In this document: positions 40,795-51,656 of the stretch, piece after piece | Layout: each line of letters opens with the position of its first letter | Position numbering within the stretch: position 1 is the first letter of the stretch | From: UBA7803 sp041395905 | GTDB lineage: Bacteria; Pseudomonadota; Gammaproteobacteria; Pseudomonadales; Azotimanducaceae | Assembly (NCBI GenBank): GCA_041395905.1 | Contig: JAWKZP010000020.1 | Location: 1 to 64,000, forward strand | Length of the DNA stretch: 64,000 nt | Direction: 5' to 3' | Position numbers and translations under genes: made by a program | The notes under the pieces: generated by a model | Told to the model about the DNA's origin: nothing | What the model saw: only the letters and a program-made list of their open reading frames with translations | Database searches by the model: none

Positions 40795-41928
40795 ATGGAA
40801 GAGTTCGATGCCATTCGGCCGTATCGGGACGACGAGGTTCCGGGCGTCATCGCCCGCCTGAGCAACGATCCGGCTCTGCTGCGGGCGGCGTCGGGTTTTT
40901 TCGCGCCGCGGTTGTCGGGCTGGTTCCCCTGGCTTGCGCAGCGGTTGACGCGGCGCTTCATCGTCTCGCGCACGCGGCGCCTCACCAGCGTCGACGACGT
41001 GCAGCTGTGGCTGTCGCGCTACATGGCGCGGGTGATCCGCAACAGCATCGCCGAGCTCACGATCGACGGGCTGCACAACATCCGCCCGGGTGAGCCTTAC
41101 CTGTTCATCTCCAATCACCGTGACATCGTCATGGATTCCGGTCTGCTCAACTATCTGATCCACCAGGCCGGGCACCGCACCGCGCGCATGGCGGTGGGCG
41201 ACAATCTGCTCGAGGCGCCCTACGCGGCCGATCTGATGCGGCTCAACAAGAGCTTCGTGGTGGAGCGCAGCGTCACCGGCGCCAAGGCGCTGATGCGGGC
41301 GCTGTCGAGAACCTCCGCGTACGTGCGTCATTCGCTCGAGCAGGAGCGTGAATCTGTGTGGATCGCACAGCGCGAAGGGCGCGCCAAGGACGGCCTCGAC
41401 CGAACCGATCCGGCGATCATCAAGATGCTCGCGCTGGCGTTTCGCAAGGAGAATCCGAATCCCGGGGCGCTGGCTGCGCAATTGCCCATCGTGCCGGTTT
41501 CAGTCTCCTACGAGCTCGACCCCTGCGACCGGCGCAAGGCGCACGAGCTGTGCGTGCGTGAGCATTGCGGCGAGTACCACAAGGCCGCGGGCGAAGACCT
41601 CGACAGCATGGTGGACGGGATCATCGGCTACAAGGGACGGGTGCACTTCAGCCTGGGGGCGCCGCTGGCGGGCGAGTACGCAGACGCCGATGCCCTTGCC
41701 CGGGCGCTGGACGTGGCGATCGTCGGCGGCATGCGGATCTTCCCCACCAACCGCGACGCGGCAGGCCGGCTCGGTATGCGCTGCGACGCGCAGGTTCCCG
41801 AGCCGCTGGCACGCGTCATGAACCTCTATGAAGGGCACCTGCAGAGCTGTCCCCCGGAAGAGCAGCCGTATCTGCTGGCCGGCTACGGCAACCTGATCCG
41901 CAACCGTCGCGAGCTGGGCATAGGCTGA
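40795..41928 (+). CDS. PlsC-like glycerolipid acyltransferase with variant active site
   Basis: A 377-residue acyltransferase. The catalytic block is FISNHRDIVMDSGLL with His108 and Asp114, spaced HX5D instead of the usual HX4D; Asp110 is also close. The phosphate-binding arginines are in KSFVVERSVTG and IAQREGRAKDG. The N-terminal 90 residues are helical. Family members acylate glycerol-3-phosphate or lysophosphatidate at the inner membrane; the variant spacing marks an uncharacterised subgroup. The start was placed at the ATG before EEFDAIRPY. Confidence 0.82.
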   Translation: MEEFDAIRPYRDDEVPGVIARLSNDPALLRAASGFFAPRLSGWFPWLAQRLTRRFIVSRTRRLTSVDDVQLWLSRYMARVIRNSIAELTIDGLHNIRPGEPYLFISNHRDIVMDSGLLNYLIHQAGHRTARMAVGDNLLEAPYAADLMRLNKSFVVERSVTGAKALMRALSRTSAYVRHSLEQERESVWIAQREGRAKDGLDRTDPAIIKMLALAFRKENPNPGALAAQLPIVPVSVSYELDPCDRRKAHELCVREHCGEYHKAAGEDLDSMVDGIIGYKGRVHFSLGAPLAGEYADADALARALDVAIVGGMRIFPTNRDAAGRLGMRCDAQVPEPLARVMNLYEGHLQSCPPEEQPYLLAGYGNLIRNRRELGIG

Positions 41929-41937
41929 GCGCGCGGC

Positions 41938-42939
41938 TCACGCGGAGAGCGGCGGCTCGTCGAGCGCGGCCATCTGCTCGCGCAGGGTGAGTATGTGGTC
42001 GGAGAAGTAGCGCGCCGTGCCGAACCACGGGAAAGCGCGTGGAAATGCCGGGTCGTGCCAGCGCCGTCCGATCCAGGCTGCGTAGTGCATGATGCGCAGC
42101 GTTCGCAGCGGTTCGATCAGCTGCAGCGTGGCGGCATCGAAGTGATGAAACAGTTCGTAGGCTCCGAGCAGCACGTCGATCTGGCGTTGCTGCTCGTCGC
42201 GCTCACCGGAGAGGAGCATCCACAGGTCCTGCACCGGCGGGCCGTTGACACAATCGTCGAAGTCGACGAAGTGCGGTGTTTCCCCGCGCCAGAGCAGGTT
42301 GCCCGGATGGCAGTCGCCATGGATCCGGGTGTCGCGCTGCATGTGCTGCAGACGCGGCGTCAGTCGTTCCAGCAGATGTGCGGTGACGCTGGCGTAGGCC
42401 TCCCGGAGTTCCGCCGGCAGCAGCTCGCTCCCCAGCAGGAAGTCACGGCTGTCGCTGCCCAGACGTTCCAGGGTCAATGCGGGCCGATGTCGAAAGCGGC
42501 TGATGGCGCCGATGGCGTGAATCCGCGCCAGCGTGCGCGCCAGCACGCGCAGATCCGCTTCCACCTCCAGATTGGGTGCATGTCCCCCCTGGCGCGGATA
42601 GACGGCAAAGCGGAAGCCCTGATGTTCGAACAGCGTGGTGCCGTCGCGAACCAGCGGCGCCACCACGGGTAGTTCGGCATCCGCCAGTTCCAGCGTAAAA
42701 GCATGCTCTTCGAGGATCTGGGCATCGTCCCAGCGCCCGGGCCGGTAGAACTTGCTCACCACGAAGCTGCCGTCGTCCAGCTCGATCTGGTAGACGCGAT
42801 TTTCGTAGCTGTTGAGTTCGAGCAGGCTGCCGCTGGGCAGTGCGCCGGTGTGCTCGATGGCATCGAGTATCAGGCTCGGAGACAGTCCGGCGTAGGGAGC
42901 GTCTGCAGGGTCGTGGTCGGCTGTGGTCGAGTCGCTCAT
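41938..42939 (-). CDS. srkA: Stress response Ser/Thr kinase SrkA (YihE/RdoA)
   Basis: A 333-residue APH-fold protein kinase. YAGLSPSLILDAIE near the start, LNSYENRVYQIELDDG (nucleotide loop) and VVSKFYRPGRW (ATP Lys) are followed by the catalytic IHGDCHPGNLLW and the metal site VDFDDCVNGP. The tail has WIGRRWHDPAFPRAFPWF. This closely matches YihE/SrkA, which protects cells under stress and antagonises toxin-mediated death. It converges with the acyltransferase gene; a 21-bp tandem repeat lies just upstream of its start. Confidence 0.93.
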   Translation of the reverse strand: MSDSTTADHDPADAPYAGLSPSLILDAIEHTGALPSGSLLELNSYENRVYQIELDDGSFVVSKFYRPGRWDDAQILEEHAFTLELADAELPVVAPLVRDGTTLFEHQGFRFAVYPRQGGHAPNLEVEADLRVLARTLARIHAIGAISRFRHRPALTLERLGSDSRDFLLGSELLPAELREAYASVTAHLLERLTPRLQHMQRDTRIHGDCHPGNLLWRGETPHFVDFDDCVNGPPVQDLWMLLSGERDEQQRQIDVLLGAYELFHHFDAATLQLIEPLRTLRIMHYAAWIGRRWHDPAFPRAFPWFGTARYFSDHILTLREQMAALDEPPLSA

Positions 42940-42953
42940 GGTTTCAGTCGCAT

Positions 42954-43037
42954 CGCTCAGGGCTGTTGTTGCCCCGCTCAGGGCTGTTGTTGCCTCGCTC
43001 AGGGCTGTCGTTGCCTCGCTCAGGGCTGCGGTTGATT
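42954..43037. repeat. 21-bp tandem repeat, four copies
   Basis: CGCTCAGGGCTGTTGTTGCCY is repeated four times in a row (42954-42974, 42975-42995, 42996-43016, 43017-43037). The first two copies are nearly identical and the last is degenerate. The array starts 14 bp upstream of the srkA start codon (on its minus strand), so it forms part of the srkA 5' leader or promoter. The short frames through it look like repeat translation, not a gene. Confidence 0.85.
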
Positions 43038-43101
43038 CGTTCCGGGCCGGATCCGGATCTGCGCCGCGTGGCCGCGTGCGTGCGGGATGCGGAGGAGGAG
43101 T

Positions 43102-43953
43102 CTAACAGGTGCCGGGGGGCATCGCCGCGCTCGCTGCCGCGTCGGCACCTGCCGGCACGTGCGGCGGGGTGCGCGTGGCCGCCAGCACGTGCACTTCGCG
43201 CGCACCGGATTCGAGCAGGGTGCGCGCCACCTCGGCGGCGGTCGCGCCGGTGGTCACCACGTCGTCGACCAGCCCCACGACGGCCCCCTGCCAGTCGCGC
43301 CGGCTGCGGAACAACCCGCGGATCTGCTGGTGGCGTTCGGTTCGACCGCGCCCGCGCTGGCGGCCTGCCTGGTGGCGGCGACAGAGCCCCGTGGCGCGCA
43401 TCGGCACATCGAGCGCCCGCTGCAGCGGCCGCGCGATGCTGAGCGCCTGATTGTGGCCGCGCCAGGCCAGGCGCCGCAGCGACAGCGGCACGGGTACCAG
43501 AACCTCTGGCCGCACCGGCGCCGGCGGCTGTGCCGGCGCGGCCGGCGGCGCGATTCCGGACAGACCTTCGGCAGGGATGTCGTAAGCATCCCGGGCAGCG
43601 ATGGCGAGCAGCTGCCCCAGCAGGCGACCCTCCACCATGCCGGAGCGGTCTTTCAGCTTTCGCACCCAGGCGGCGGGAGCGCCTTCGAAGCGCAGCGGCG
43701 CGATGGTGCGCTGGTACGGCGGCGACCGCCGGGTGCAGCGGGCGCAGGTGTCGGGCCCGTTTGCTGGTGACGCCAGCGGTACGGCGCAACGCAGGCAGCT
43801 CGGGACGTTCCAGGGCAGCGCCGCCAGGCACCACCGGCACAGCGCCAGTTGGTGGCCCCCGGCAAGCCAGGCGCCGCAGCACAGGCAGGCGCCGGGAAAC
43901 AGGGTGGTCAGCAGGGTCAGGCTGCGGCTGCGCAATGACATGCCGGGCAGCAT
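43102..43953 (-). CDS. comF: ComF-family phosphoribosyltransferase-like protein
   Basis: A 283-residue ComF/GntX-type protein used in DNA uptake or gluconate metabolism. The N-terminal zinc ribbon is visible in LCCGAW, LCRWCL, CLRCAVPL and CARCTR. The phosphoribosyltransferase domain carries LVPVPLSLRRLAWRGHNQA and the PRPP loop VVGLVDDVVTTGATAAE. An ATG four codons later (43941) is an alternative start. The C-terminal 20 residues are low-complexity. Confidence 0.9.
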   Translation of the reverse strand: MLPGMSLRSRSLTLLTTLFPGACLCCGAWLAGGHQLALCRWCLAALPWNVPSCLRCAVPLASPANGPDTCARCTRRSPPYQRTIAPLRFEGAPAAWVRKLKDRSGMVEGRLLGQLLAIAARDAYDIPAEGLSGIAPPAAPAQPPAPVRPEVLVPVPLSLRRLAWRGHNQALSIARPLQRALDVPMRATGLCRRHQAGRQRGRGRTERHQQIRGLFRSRRDWQGAVVGLVDDVVTTGATAAEVARTLLESGAREVHVLAATRTPPHVPAGADAAASAAMPPGTC

Positions 43954-44091
43954 CGCCCCAGCTCGCGGACGCGGCCAGCAGCGGGCTTTGTTGCCGAAAG
44001 TGCGAACCCGGTCACGAATTCCGTGCGTTGTCGCCTGGAACGCACCGGGCGGGACGGCGAATAATGGTCTAGCAGAAAGAGGAACGTAACG

Positions 44092-44370
44092 ATGCCAGTG
44101 AACCCGATGATGGAAGGCGTCCGCGCCGCCGGGGTCAACGGAATGCATGCGGCGTTCAAAGGACTGAACCAGGCGGCGCAGGAAATCGCCGATCTCAACG
44201 TGGTCAACCGCGAAGCCACCGAGGCGGACCGGGGCAGCTCCGAGGACTCGGAAGACATGGCTGATGCGGCGGTGCGCCTGAAGCTCTATCAGCGTCAGGT
44301 GCAGGCCAGCGCGCGGGTCGTGGAGACTGCCGACGCGGTGGTGGGATTCCTGCTCGACGTGCATGCCTGA
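44092..44370 (+). CDS. Small helical protein of unknown function
   Basis: A 92-residue soluble protein with a strong ribosome site (GAGGAA). Two helices are likely (MHAAFKGLNQAAQEIADLNV and DMADAAVRLKLYQRQVQASA), with a hydrophobic C-terminal helix. The pattern NQAAQEIADLN and LYQRQVQASARVV resembles the terminal helices of flagellar rod/hook proteins, but no flagellar gene is near, so this is only a resemblance. Confidence 0.65.
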   Translation: MPVNPMMEGVRAAGVNGMHAAFKGLNQAAQEIADLNVVNREATEADRGSSEDSEDMADAAVRLKLYQRQVQASARVVETADAVVGFLLDVHA

Positions 44371-44467
44371 GCGCCTGCGCCCACCTTTTGACAGATTGCA
44401 GGTCCCGAAGTAAGGTCCGTGCCCCGCCGTGGCCGCGGCCCGGTCAGCCGTATCAGCAGGGGTCAGC

Positions 44468-46258
44468 ATGCCAGTCTCGCTCACCGATATGCGCTTCGTC
44501 ATCCACGAGGTGCTCGATTTCGAAGGTCACTACCGGGCGCTTGGCGCCGCCTCCGAAGGTCCGCGCCCGGCTGCTGTCCCTGATCGCGCGCTCATCGATG
44601 CGGTCATAGACGAGGGCCATCGGTTCGCCGATGCCGAGCTCGAGCCGATCAACCGCAGCGGCGACGCGCAGGGTTGCCGCCTAGCAGACGGTGAGGTGTC
44701 CACGCCGGAAGGTTTCAAGGAAGCCTACGCGACCTACGTTGCGGGCGGCTGGGCCGGCCTCATCGGCGCGCCGGAGTTCGGCGGCCAGGGGCTGCCGCAC
44801 TCGCTGAGCCTGTTTCTCGAAGATCTGATGTGCTGCGCCAACATGGCCTGGACCATGTATCCCGGTTTGTCCCGCGGCGCGATCAGCGCGTTGTCCACCC
44901 ACGCCGATGCCGAGCTCAAGGGGGCGTTCCTGCCGAAGCTGCTCACCGGCGAGTGGACCGGCACGATGTGTCTCACCGAACCGCAGGCGGGGTCCGACGT
45001 CGGCCTGGCGCGCACCCGGGCCGAACCCAACGCCGACGGAACCTGGGCCATCTCGGGCACCAAGATCTTCATCTCCGCCGGCGAGCACGACATGGCCGAA
45101 AACATCGTGCACCTGGTGCTTGCCCGGGTGCCGGAAGCACCGGCCGGGACACGCGGCATTTCGATGTTCGTGGTCCCCAAGGTGCGGCTCGACGGCGGCC
45201 GCAATACGGTCACCTGCGGGGCCATCGAGCACAAGATGGGCATCAACGGCAGCGCCACCTGCGTGCTCAATTTCGACGCTGCCACGGGCTACCTGGTGGG
45301 CGAGGCGAACCAGGGCATGCGCTACATGTTCACGATGATGAACGCGGCGCGTCTGGTGGTGGGTCTGCAGGGGGCCTGCGTAGCCCAGGCGGCATTGCTC
45401 CGAAGCCTGGAGTACGCGCAGGAGCGGTTGCAGATGCGTGCCCTCAGCGGGCCGGTGGCACCGGACAGGGCGGCCGATCCCATCATCGTGCATGCCGATG
45501 TCCGGCGCATGCTTCTGCTGCAGCGCGCCATCGCCGAGGGTGGCCGGGCGCTGGTGTACTACGCCGGACAGGTGGCGGACCGCTCCATGTACGGGCCCGA
45601 TGACGCCCGCGAGCGGGCGCACGCGCTGCTGGATTTCCTGACCCCGATCGTCAAGGGTATTCTCACCGAACTCGGTTTCGAGTCCGTCAACCAGGCGGTG
45701 CAGATCTTCGGCGGGCACGGCTACATCCGCGACAGCGGCGTGGAGCAGTACGTGCGCGATGCACGCATCACCACGATCTACGAAGGCACGACCCAGATCC
45801 AGGCGCTGGATCTGCTGGGACGCAAGGTGCTGCAGACCCAGGGCAAGGGGCTCATGGCGTTTCTCGAAGAGGTCAACGCCCTGGTGGGGTCACTGCGCGA
45901 GCCGCTGCCGGAACTCGCCGGGCCGCTCGAAGCGCTCGCTGCCGAGTGGGGCGAGCTGAGCATGTCGCTCGGTGCCCGCGCCATGCAGAATCCGGACGAG
46001 GTGGCGGCGGCGGCGGTGGACTATCTGTTCTACAGCGGCTATGCGGTGCTCGCCTACTGCTGGGGACGCACTGCGCTCGCGGCGGCGACGGCTCAGGCGA
46101 ACGGACGCGACGACGATCCGTTTCTGGCCGGGAAGCTCGCCACCGCACGGTTTTACTTCAGCCGCGTGCTGCCGCGCACGCGCGCGCATCGCGCGGCCGC
46201 CGAGGCCGGTGCCGCGTCGCTGCTCGAGGTCAGCGACCAGGCGCTCGCCGCCGTCTGA
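44468..46258 (+). CDS. Acyl-CoA dehydrogenase with C-terminal extension (FadE5-like) 1
   Basis: A 596-residue enzyme of the long acyl-CoA dehydrogenase group. GAPEFGGQGLP and LTEPQAGSDVGLARTRA bind substrate and FAD, and the catalytic Glu439 is in IYEGTTQIQ. A further 150-residue helical domain (residues 445-596) is typical of FadE5-type enzymes. It would catalyse the first step of beta-oxidation of broad-chain acyl-CoAs. A close paralogue follows 59 bp downstream, probably in the same operon. Confidence 0.9.
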   Translation: MPVSLTDMRFVIHEVLDFEGHYRALGAASEGPRPAAVPDRALIDAVIDEGHRFADAELEPINRSGDAQGCRLADGEVSTPEGFKEAYATYVAGGWAGLIGAPEFGGQGLPHSLSLFLEDLMCCANMAWTMYPGLSRGAISALSTHADAELKGAFLPKLLTGEWTGTMCLTEPQAGSDVGLARTRAEPNADGTWAISGTKIFISAGEHDMAENIVHLVLARVPEAPAGTRGISMFVVPKVRLDGGRNTVTCGAIEHKMGINGSATCVLNFDAATGYLVGEANQGMRYMFTMMNAARLVVGLQGACVAQAALLRSLEYAQERLQMRALSGPVAPDRAADPIIVHADVRRMLLLQRAIAEGGRALVYYAGQVADRSMYGPDDARERAHALLDFLTPIVKGILTELGFESVNQAVQIFGGHGYIRDSGVEQYVRDARITTIYEGTTQIQALDLLGRKVLQTQGKGLMAFLEEVNALVGSLREPLPELAGPLEALAAEWGELSMSLGARAMQNPDEVAAAAVDYLFYSGYAVLAYCWGRTALAAATAQANGRDDDPFLAGKLATARFYFSRVLPRTRAHRAAAEAGAASLLEVSDQALAAV

Positions 46259-46317
46259 ATCGCCGCGACGGTCTGGTATCGTCTGACACAGAAAACGAAA
46301 ACGGGGGCCGGGGACTC

Positions 46318-48054
<1,737 letters not shown>

Positions 48055-48102
48055 GCTGCAGCGGCGCGGCACGCCGGCGCCTGACGGCCACCGCCCGCCG
48101 CC

Positions 48103-48786
48103 TCAGCCGGGGCAGGCATGGCCCTCGCGGCGCGTATCGCACAGGTGCACGTCGCGCAGGTAGGCGGACCACTGCGCCATCACCTCCGCGGGCAGCGGCT
48201 CGTCATCCTCGGCGATGGGCGGCACCCGCCGCGAGCGCGTGATGGTGTAGAAGTACTCGTAACCCTGAATGGCTTTCACGAGCAGCACCTCCCCCTGGCC
48301 CAGATCCTTGTAACTGTGGCAGACCAGCAGCCGGACCGACGTGGGGTAGCCGTTCTCCGTCCCGGAGTAGATGTTCACGGCCTCGATGCGCGTGCAGCGG
48401 TTCAGCAGATCCTGCTCCAGGCCCCGCAGAAACTCGATGGGATCCGGCAGCTCGGGGCCGGCCTGGGACTCGAAAGTCACGCGATCGATGGCGTCGTCCG
48501 GCTGGGTCTCGGGCATGTACTCGACCATGCGCATGACCGGGCTCGACAGCGTGCCGGTTTCCTGCCAGTCCGCGGGTGGCGCGGCCAGCAGCGTCTCGCC
48601 GTCGGCGACGGGCGGGGTGACGACGCCGGTGGATGCATCGGTGGGGGTTGCCGCGACCGCGGCCGGGCCGTCGGTTCCGCCGCTGCCCGGCTGCGGCTCG
48701 CTGCAGCCGATGAGCGCCACCCAGAGCATCAGCGCCAGGGCCGCACGCCCGCGCACCTGCGGGCCGGTCACTGGCCTGCTCTCCAT
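48103..48786 (-). CDS. Lipoprotein of unknown function
   Basis: A 227-residue protein with a type II signal peptide and lipobox VALIGCSE (Cys28). A disordered Pro/Thr/Ala region (about 30-70) links to a C-terminal domain of about 150 residues with two or three Cys (LLNRCTRIEAVNIY, VRLLVCHSYKD, VHLCDTRREGHACPG), which may form disulfides. I recognise no named family. The gene ends the minus-strand group with the SDR and mpl. Confidence 0.7.
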   Translation of the reverse strand: MESRPVTGPQVRGRAALALMLWVALIGCSEPQPGSGGTDGPAAVAATPTDASTGVVTPPVADGETLLAAPPADWQETGTLSSPVMRMVEYMPETQPDDAIDRVTFESQAGPELPDPIEFLRGLEQDLLNRCTRIEAVNIYSGTENGYPTSVRLLVCHSYKDLGQGEVLLVKAIQGYEYFYTITRSRRVPPIAEDDEPLPAEVMAQWSAYLRDVHLCDTRREGHACPG

Positions 48787-49572
48787 TCAGCCACGGGGGT
48801 AGACCCAGGGGTGCGAGGCGGACAGGCCGCCGTCGACGGCCACGGCCTGGCCATTCACGTAGGAGGCGCGGTCGCTCAACAGAAAGCAGGCCATCTGGGC
48901 GATCTCGACGGGCTGGCCGGCACGCCGCAGCGGATTGATCTGTCCGATGCGATGCTCGCTGCCGCGCTCACGGGCCAGCTCGAACGTTGGCCGGGTCATA
49001 CCGGTCTCGATGAGTCCCGGGCAGATGCAGTTGATGCGCACACCGGTGCCGTAGAGCTGATACGCGGTGGTCTGCACGATGCTGATCACACCGGCCTTGC
49101 TGGCGCTGTAGTCGACACCGCCGGCGTTGGCGCGCAGTCCGGCGACCGATGCCGTGCACAGCAGCGCGCCCTGGCCCTGCGCGGTAAGGTGCGGCACCGC
49201 GTGCTTGATCGCGAGGAACACGCCGATGGTGTTCACCGCCAGCGTGCGCTGCCAGTCGGCCACCGTCAGATCCGCGAGCGGCTTGCGGCCGCCGCTGACC
49301 CCGGCATTGGCATACACGCCGTCGAGACCTCCGTAGGCTTCGACACAGCGGCCGATGAAGGACCGTACCGCCGTTTCGTCGGCAACGTCCGCCTGGACGG
49401 CGAGCGCCCGTCCCCCGGCCTGCTCGATGGTCGCTACCGTGTCGGCGACGCCTTCGGCCATGTCCACGGCCACGACGCTCGCGCCCTCGGCAGCGGCGAG
49501 AATGCTGGTGGCGCGGCCGATACCGCTGGCCGCGCCGGTGATTACCAGCCGTTTGCCGTCAAGTAGTCCCAT
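48787..49572 (-). CDS. Short-chain dehydrogenase/reductase
   Basis: A 261-residue classical SDR with TGAASGIGRA, the Asp that selects NAD (VAVDMAE), ANAGVSGG, the catalytic YSASKAG and a C-terminal AVDGGLSASHP. The ATG at 49572 has GGGAGGAA upstream and overlaps the mpl gene end by 14 bp. It probably oxidises a secondary alcohol with NAD; the substrate is unknown. Confidence 0.88.
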   Translation of the reverse strand: MGLLDGKRLVITGAASGIGRATSILAAAEGASVVAVDMAEGVADTVATIEQAGGRALAVQADVADETAVRSFIGRCVEAYGGLDGVYANAGVSGGRKPLADLTVADWQRTLAVNTIGVFLAIKHAVPHLTAQGQGALLCTASVAGLRANAGGVDYSASKAGVISIVQTTAYQLYGTGVRINCICPGLIETGMTRPTFELARERGSEHRIGQINPLRRAGQPVEIAQMACFLLSDRASYVNGQAVAVDGGLSASHPWVYPRG

Positions 49573-50998
49573 GTTCCGGTGTTCCTCCCTGGTTGGCACG
49601 CAGGCGCCGCGGCAGTTTTTCGTAGATTCCGCCGAAGCTGCCGTTGCTCATGATCACGATGTGGCGCGGCCTTTCCGGCAGGCCCGCCAGGTCCTCGACC
49701 AGTCGGTCGAGGTCGTCGTACTGCCTGGCCGGCACCACGCACTGCGCCACCACCTCGCCGAGATCCCAGCGGATGTTGTCGCCGCGGAACCAGTAGACCT
49801 GATCGGCGGCTGCGCAGCAGGTGGTGAGGTCCTGTCGCAGCGTCCCGAGCGACATCGTATGGGTGCGCGGCTCTATCACGGCGATGATCTCGTCGCTGCC
49901 CACCTTGCGCCGCAGCCCCTGCAGCGTCGTGCGGATGGCCGTGGGATGATGCGCGAAGTCGTCGTACACCGAAACCGCGCCGACGCGGGCGATGAGATCC
50001 ATGCGCCGCGTCACGCCGCTGAACGCTGTCAGCGCTTCCACAGCATGCTCCACGGGCACACCGGCGTGGCGGGCGGCGGCGATGGCCGCGAGCCCGTTGG
50101 CGACGTTGTGCTCGCCGACCAGCGTCCAGTGCACGGTACCGCAGGCATGTTCGGTATCCCCCTCGGCACGTACCACGGTAAAGCTCGAACCGTCTGCCGC
50201 GACATCGGCCGGCCGCCAGCGTACCCCGCTGTCGCGGTCGTGGGGATGGCGCACGGCGCGCGCCCCGAGCCGCTCCACGGGGGTCCAGCAACCGCGCGCC
50301 AGCACCTCGTTGACGTTGTCGTCGTCACTGGGCGCAACCACCAGCCCGCCGCCTGGCACGGTGCGCAGCAGCTGGTGAAACTGGGTCTGAATGGCGTCCA
50401 GATCGGGAAAGATGTCGGCGTGATCGTACTCGAGGTTGTTGATGATCAGCGTACGCGGCCGGTAGTGGATGAATTTGGAACGCCGATCGAAGTACGAGGT
50501 GTCGTACTCGTCTGCTTCAACGACGAAGAACGGTCCGCCACCGAGACGGGCGGAGCGCGGAAAATTCTTCGGCACCCCGCCGATGAGATAGCCGGGCTCG
50601 AGCCCCGCGTGCTCGAGAATCCAGGCCAGCATGCTCGCCGTGGTGGTCTTGCCGTGGGTGCCGCTGGCAGCCAGCACCCAGCGGCCACGCAGGATGTCGT
50701 CGCCCAGCCACTCGGCGCCCGAGGTGTAGGGAATGCCGCGGTCCAGCACGTACTCCACGCCCGGGTGGCCTCGCGGCAACCCGGCGTTGCCGATCACCAC
50801 GAGATCCGGCTCCGGACGCAGCTGAGCCGGATCGAAGCCCTCGTATATCTCGATGTCGGCGGCGGCCAGCTGGTCGCTCATGGGTGGGTACAGGGCCTTG
50901 TCCGAGCCCGACACGCGATAACCCCGTTCGCGGGCGAGCTGGGCCAGGCTGCCCATGAGGGTACCGCCGATGCCGAGAAAATAGATGTGTCGTGACAT
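49559..50998 (-). CDS. mpl: UDP-N-acetylmuramate:L-alanyl-gamma-D-glutamyl-meso-diaminopimelate ligase
   Basis: A 479-residue Mur ligase. It attaches recycled tripeptide to UDP-MurNAc in peptidoglycan recycling. N-terminal Rossmann part HIYFLGIGGTLMGSLA, ATP loop ASGTHGKTTTAS (111-122), then EADEYDTSYFDRRSKF and the C-terminal segment SVYDDFAHHPTAI and EPRTHTMSLG, which distinguish Mpl from MurC. Length is normal. The gene lies 10 bp downstream of a membrane protein gene. Confidence 0.95.
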   Translation of the reverse strand: MSRHIYFLGIGGTLMGSLAQLARERGYRVSGSDKALYPPMSDQLAAADIEIYEGFDPAQLRPEPDLVVIGNAGLPRGHPGVEYVLDRGIPYTSGAEWLGDDILRGRWVLAASGTHGKTTTASMLAWILEHAGLEPGYLIGGVPKNFPRSARLGGGPFFVVEADEYDTSYFDRRSKFIHYRPRTLIINNLEYDHADIFPDLDAIQTQFHQLLRTVPGGGLVVAPSDDDNVNEVLARGCWTPVERLGARAVRHPHDRDSGVRWRPADVAADGSSFTVVRAEGDTEHACGTVHWTLVGEHNVANGLAAIAAARHAGVPVEHAVEALTAFSGVTRRMDLIARVGAVSVYDDFAHHPTAIRTTLQGLRRKVGSDEIIAVIEPRTHTMSLGTLRQDLTTCCAAADQVYWFRGDNIRWDLGEVVAQCVVPARQYDDLDRLVEDLAGLPERPRHIVIMSNGSFGGIYEKLPRRLRANQGGTPEHGTT

Positions 50999-51007
50999 GC
51001 CGCGCCC

Positions 51008-51511
51008 TCAGCCGCCGATGGCCAGCTGGCCGAGCATGACGCTGGCCAGGGACACGCCCAGGCCGATGGCGATGCCGGCGCCCAGGCGTACCTCGAGCGC
51101 GCGGTGCAGGATGAACCCCGCCACCGCCACCGACCAGATCAGAAAGCCCAGCAGCAGCAGAGCATTGCCCGCGGCGCCCAGAAGCCCTGCCACCGGTACC
51201 AGCAGCGCGAAGCAGGCGGTGATGATCAGGTCGCAGCCGAACAGTGCGGTGATGGTGGTCAGGAAGCGGTCGGCGCGGCCGCTGAAATTGAGCAGCAGCC
51301 AGGCGAGCCCGGCGGTCGTGGTCTGACCCACCACGATGCTGGTCAGGACGGTGAGCAGCGGGATCTCCGCGTTCAGCGCGGTCGAGAGCAACGCGCTGCA
51401 GGTGAGATTGGCGGCGATGACCGCTGCCACGAACCAGGGCATGGTCGGCACGTGCGCGGGCGTGCGGCGCAGCAGGCAGATCTGCCAGAACAGGTCGAGT
51501 AGGGCTTTCAT
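51008..51511 (-). CDS. Integral membrane protein of unknown function
   Basis: A 167-residue protein with about five membrane spans (MPWFVAAVIAANLTCSALL, LLTVLTSIVVGQTTTAGLAW, TALFGCDLIITACFALLV, AGNALLLLGFLIWSVAVAGF, IGLGVSLASVMLGQLA). The order resembles small inner-membrane proteins of the Yip1-like type seen beside mpl or ubiX in Proteobacteria, but no motif fixes the function. Start at the ATG 51511; the upstream frame extension is not coding-like. Confidence 0.65.
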   Translation of the reverse strand: MKALLDLFWQICLLRRTPAHVPTMPWFVAAVIAANLTCSALLSTALNAEIPLLTVLTSIVVGQTTTAGLAWLLLNFSGRADRFLTTITALFGCDLIITACFALLVPVAGLLGAAGNALLLLGFLIWSVAVAGFILHRALEVRLGAGIAIGLGVSLASVMLGQLAIGG

Positions 51512-51656
51512 GGTGCGAAGGTCGTGATCGCCAGTTACAGCACCAGAAATTGTCGCACAGTTTCGCTGCTTCACGGACAATACGCGCCTGCAACTAAGCC
51601 GCCCCGAGCACCGGCGCTGCCCAGCGAATCCATTCAGTCCAGAGGAGCCAGCCGTC

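Noticed and set aside
42954..43037. CRISPR array
   Set aside because: The 21-bp units are directly adjacent with no spacers, and no cas gene is present.
42923..43105. Short plus-strand frame through the 21-bp repeat encoding repeated LRAVVAS units
   Set aside because: It overlaps the srkA start on the opposite strand and has no ribosome site; it is a translation of the repeat.
44092..44370. Flagellar rod/hook protein
   Set aside because: Only a weak likeness of helices; no rod N-terminal motif and no flagellar neighbours.
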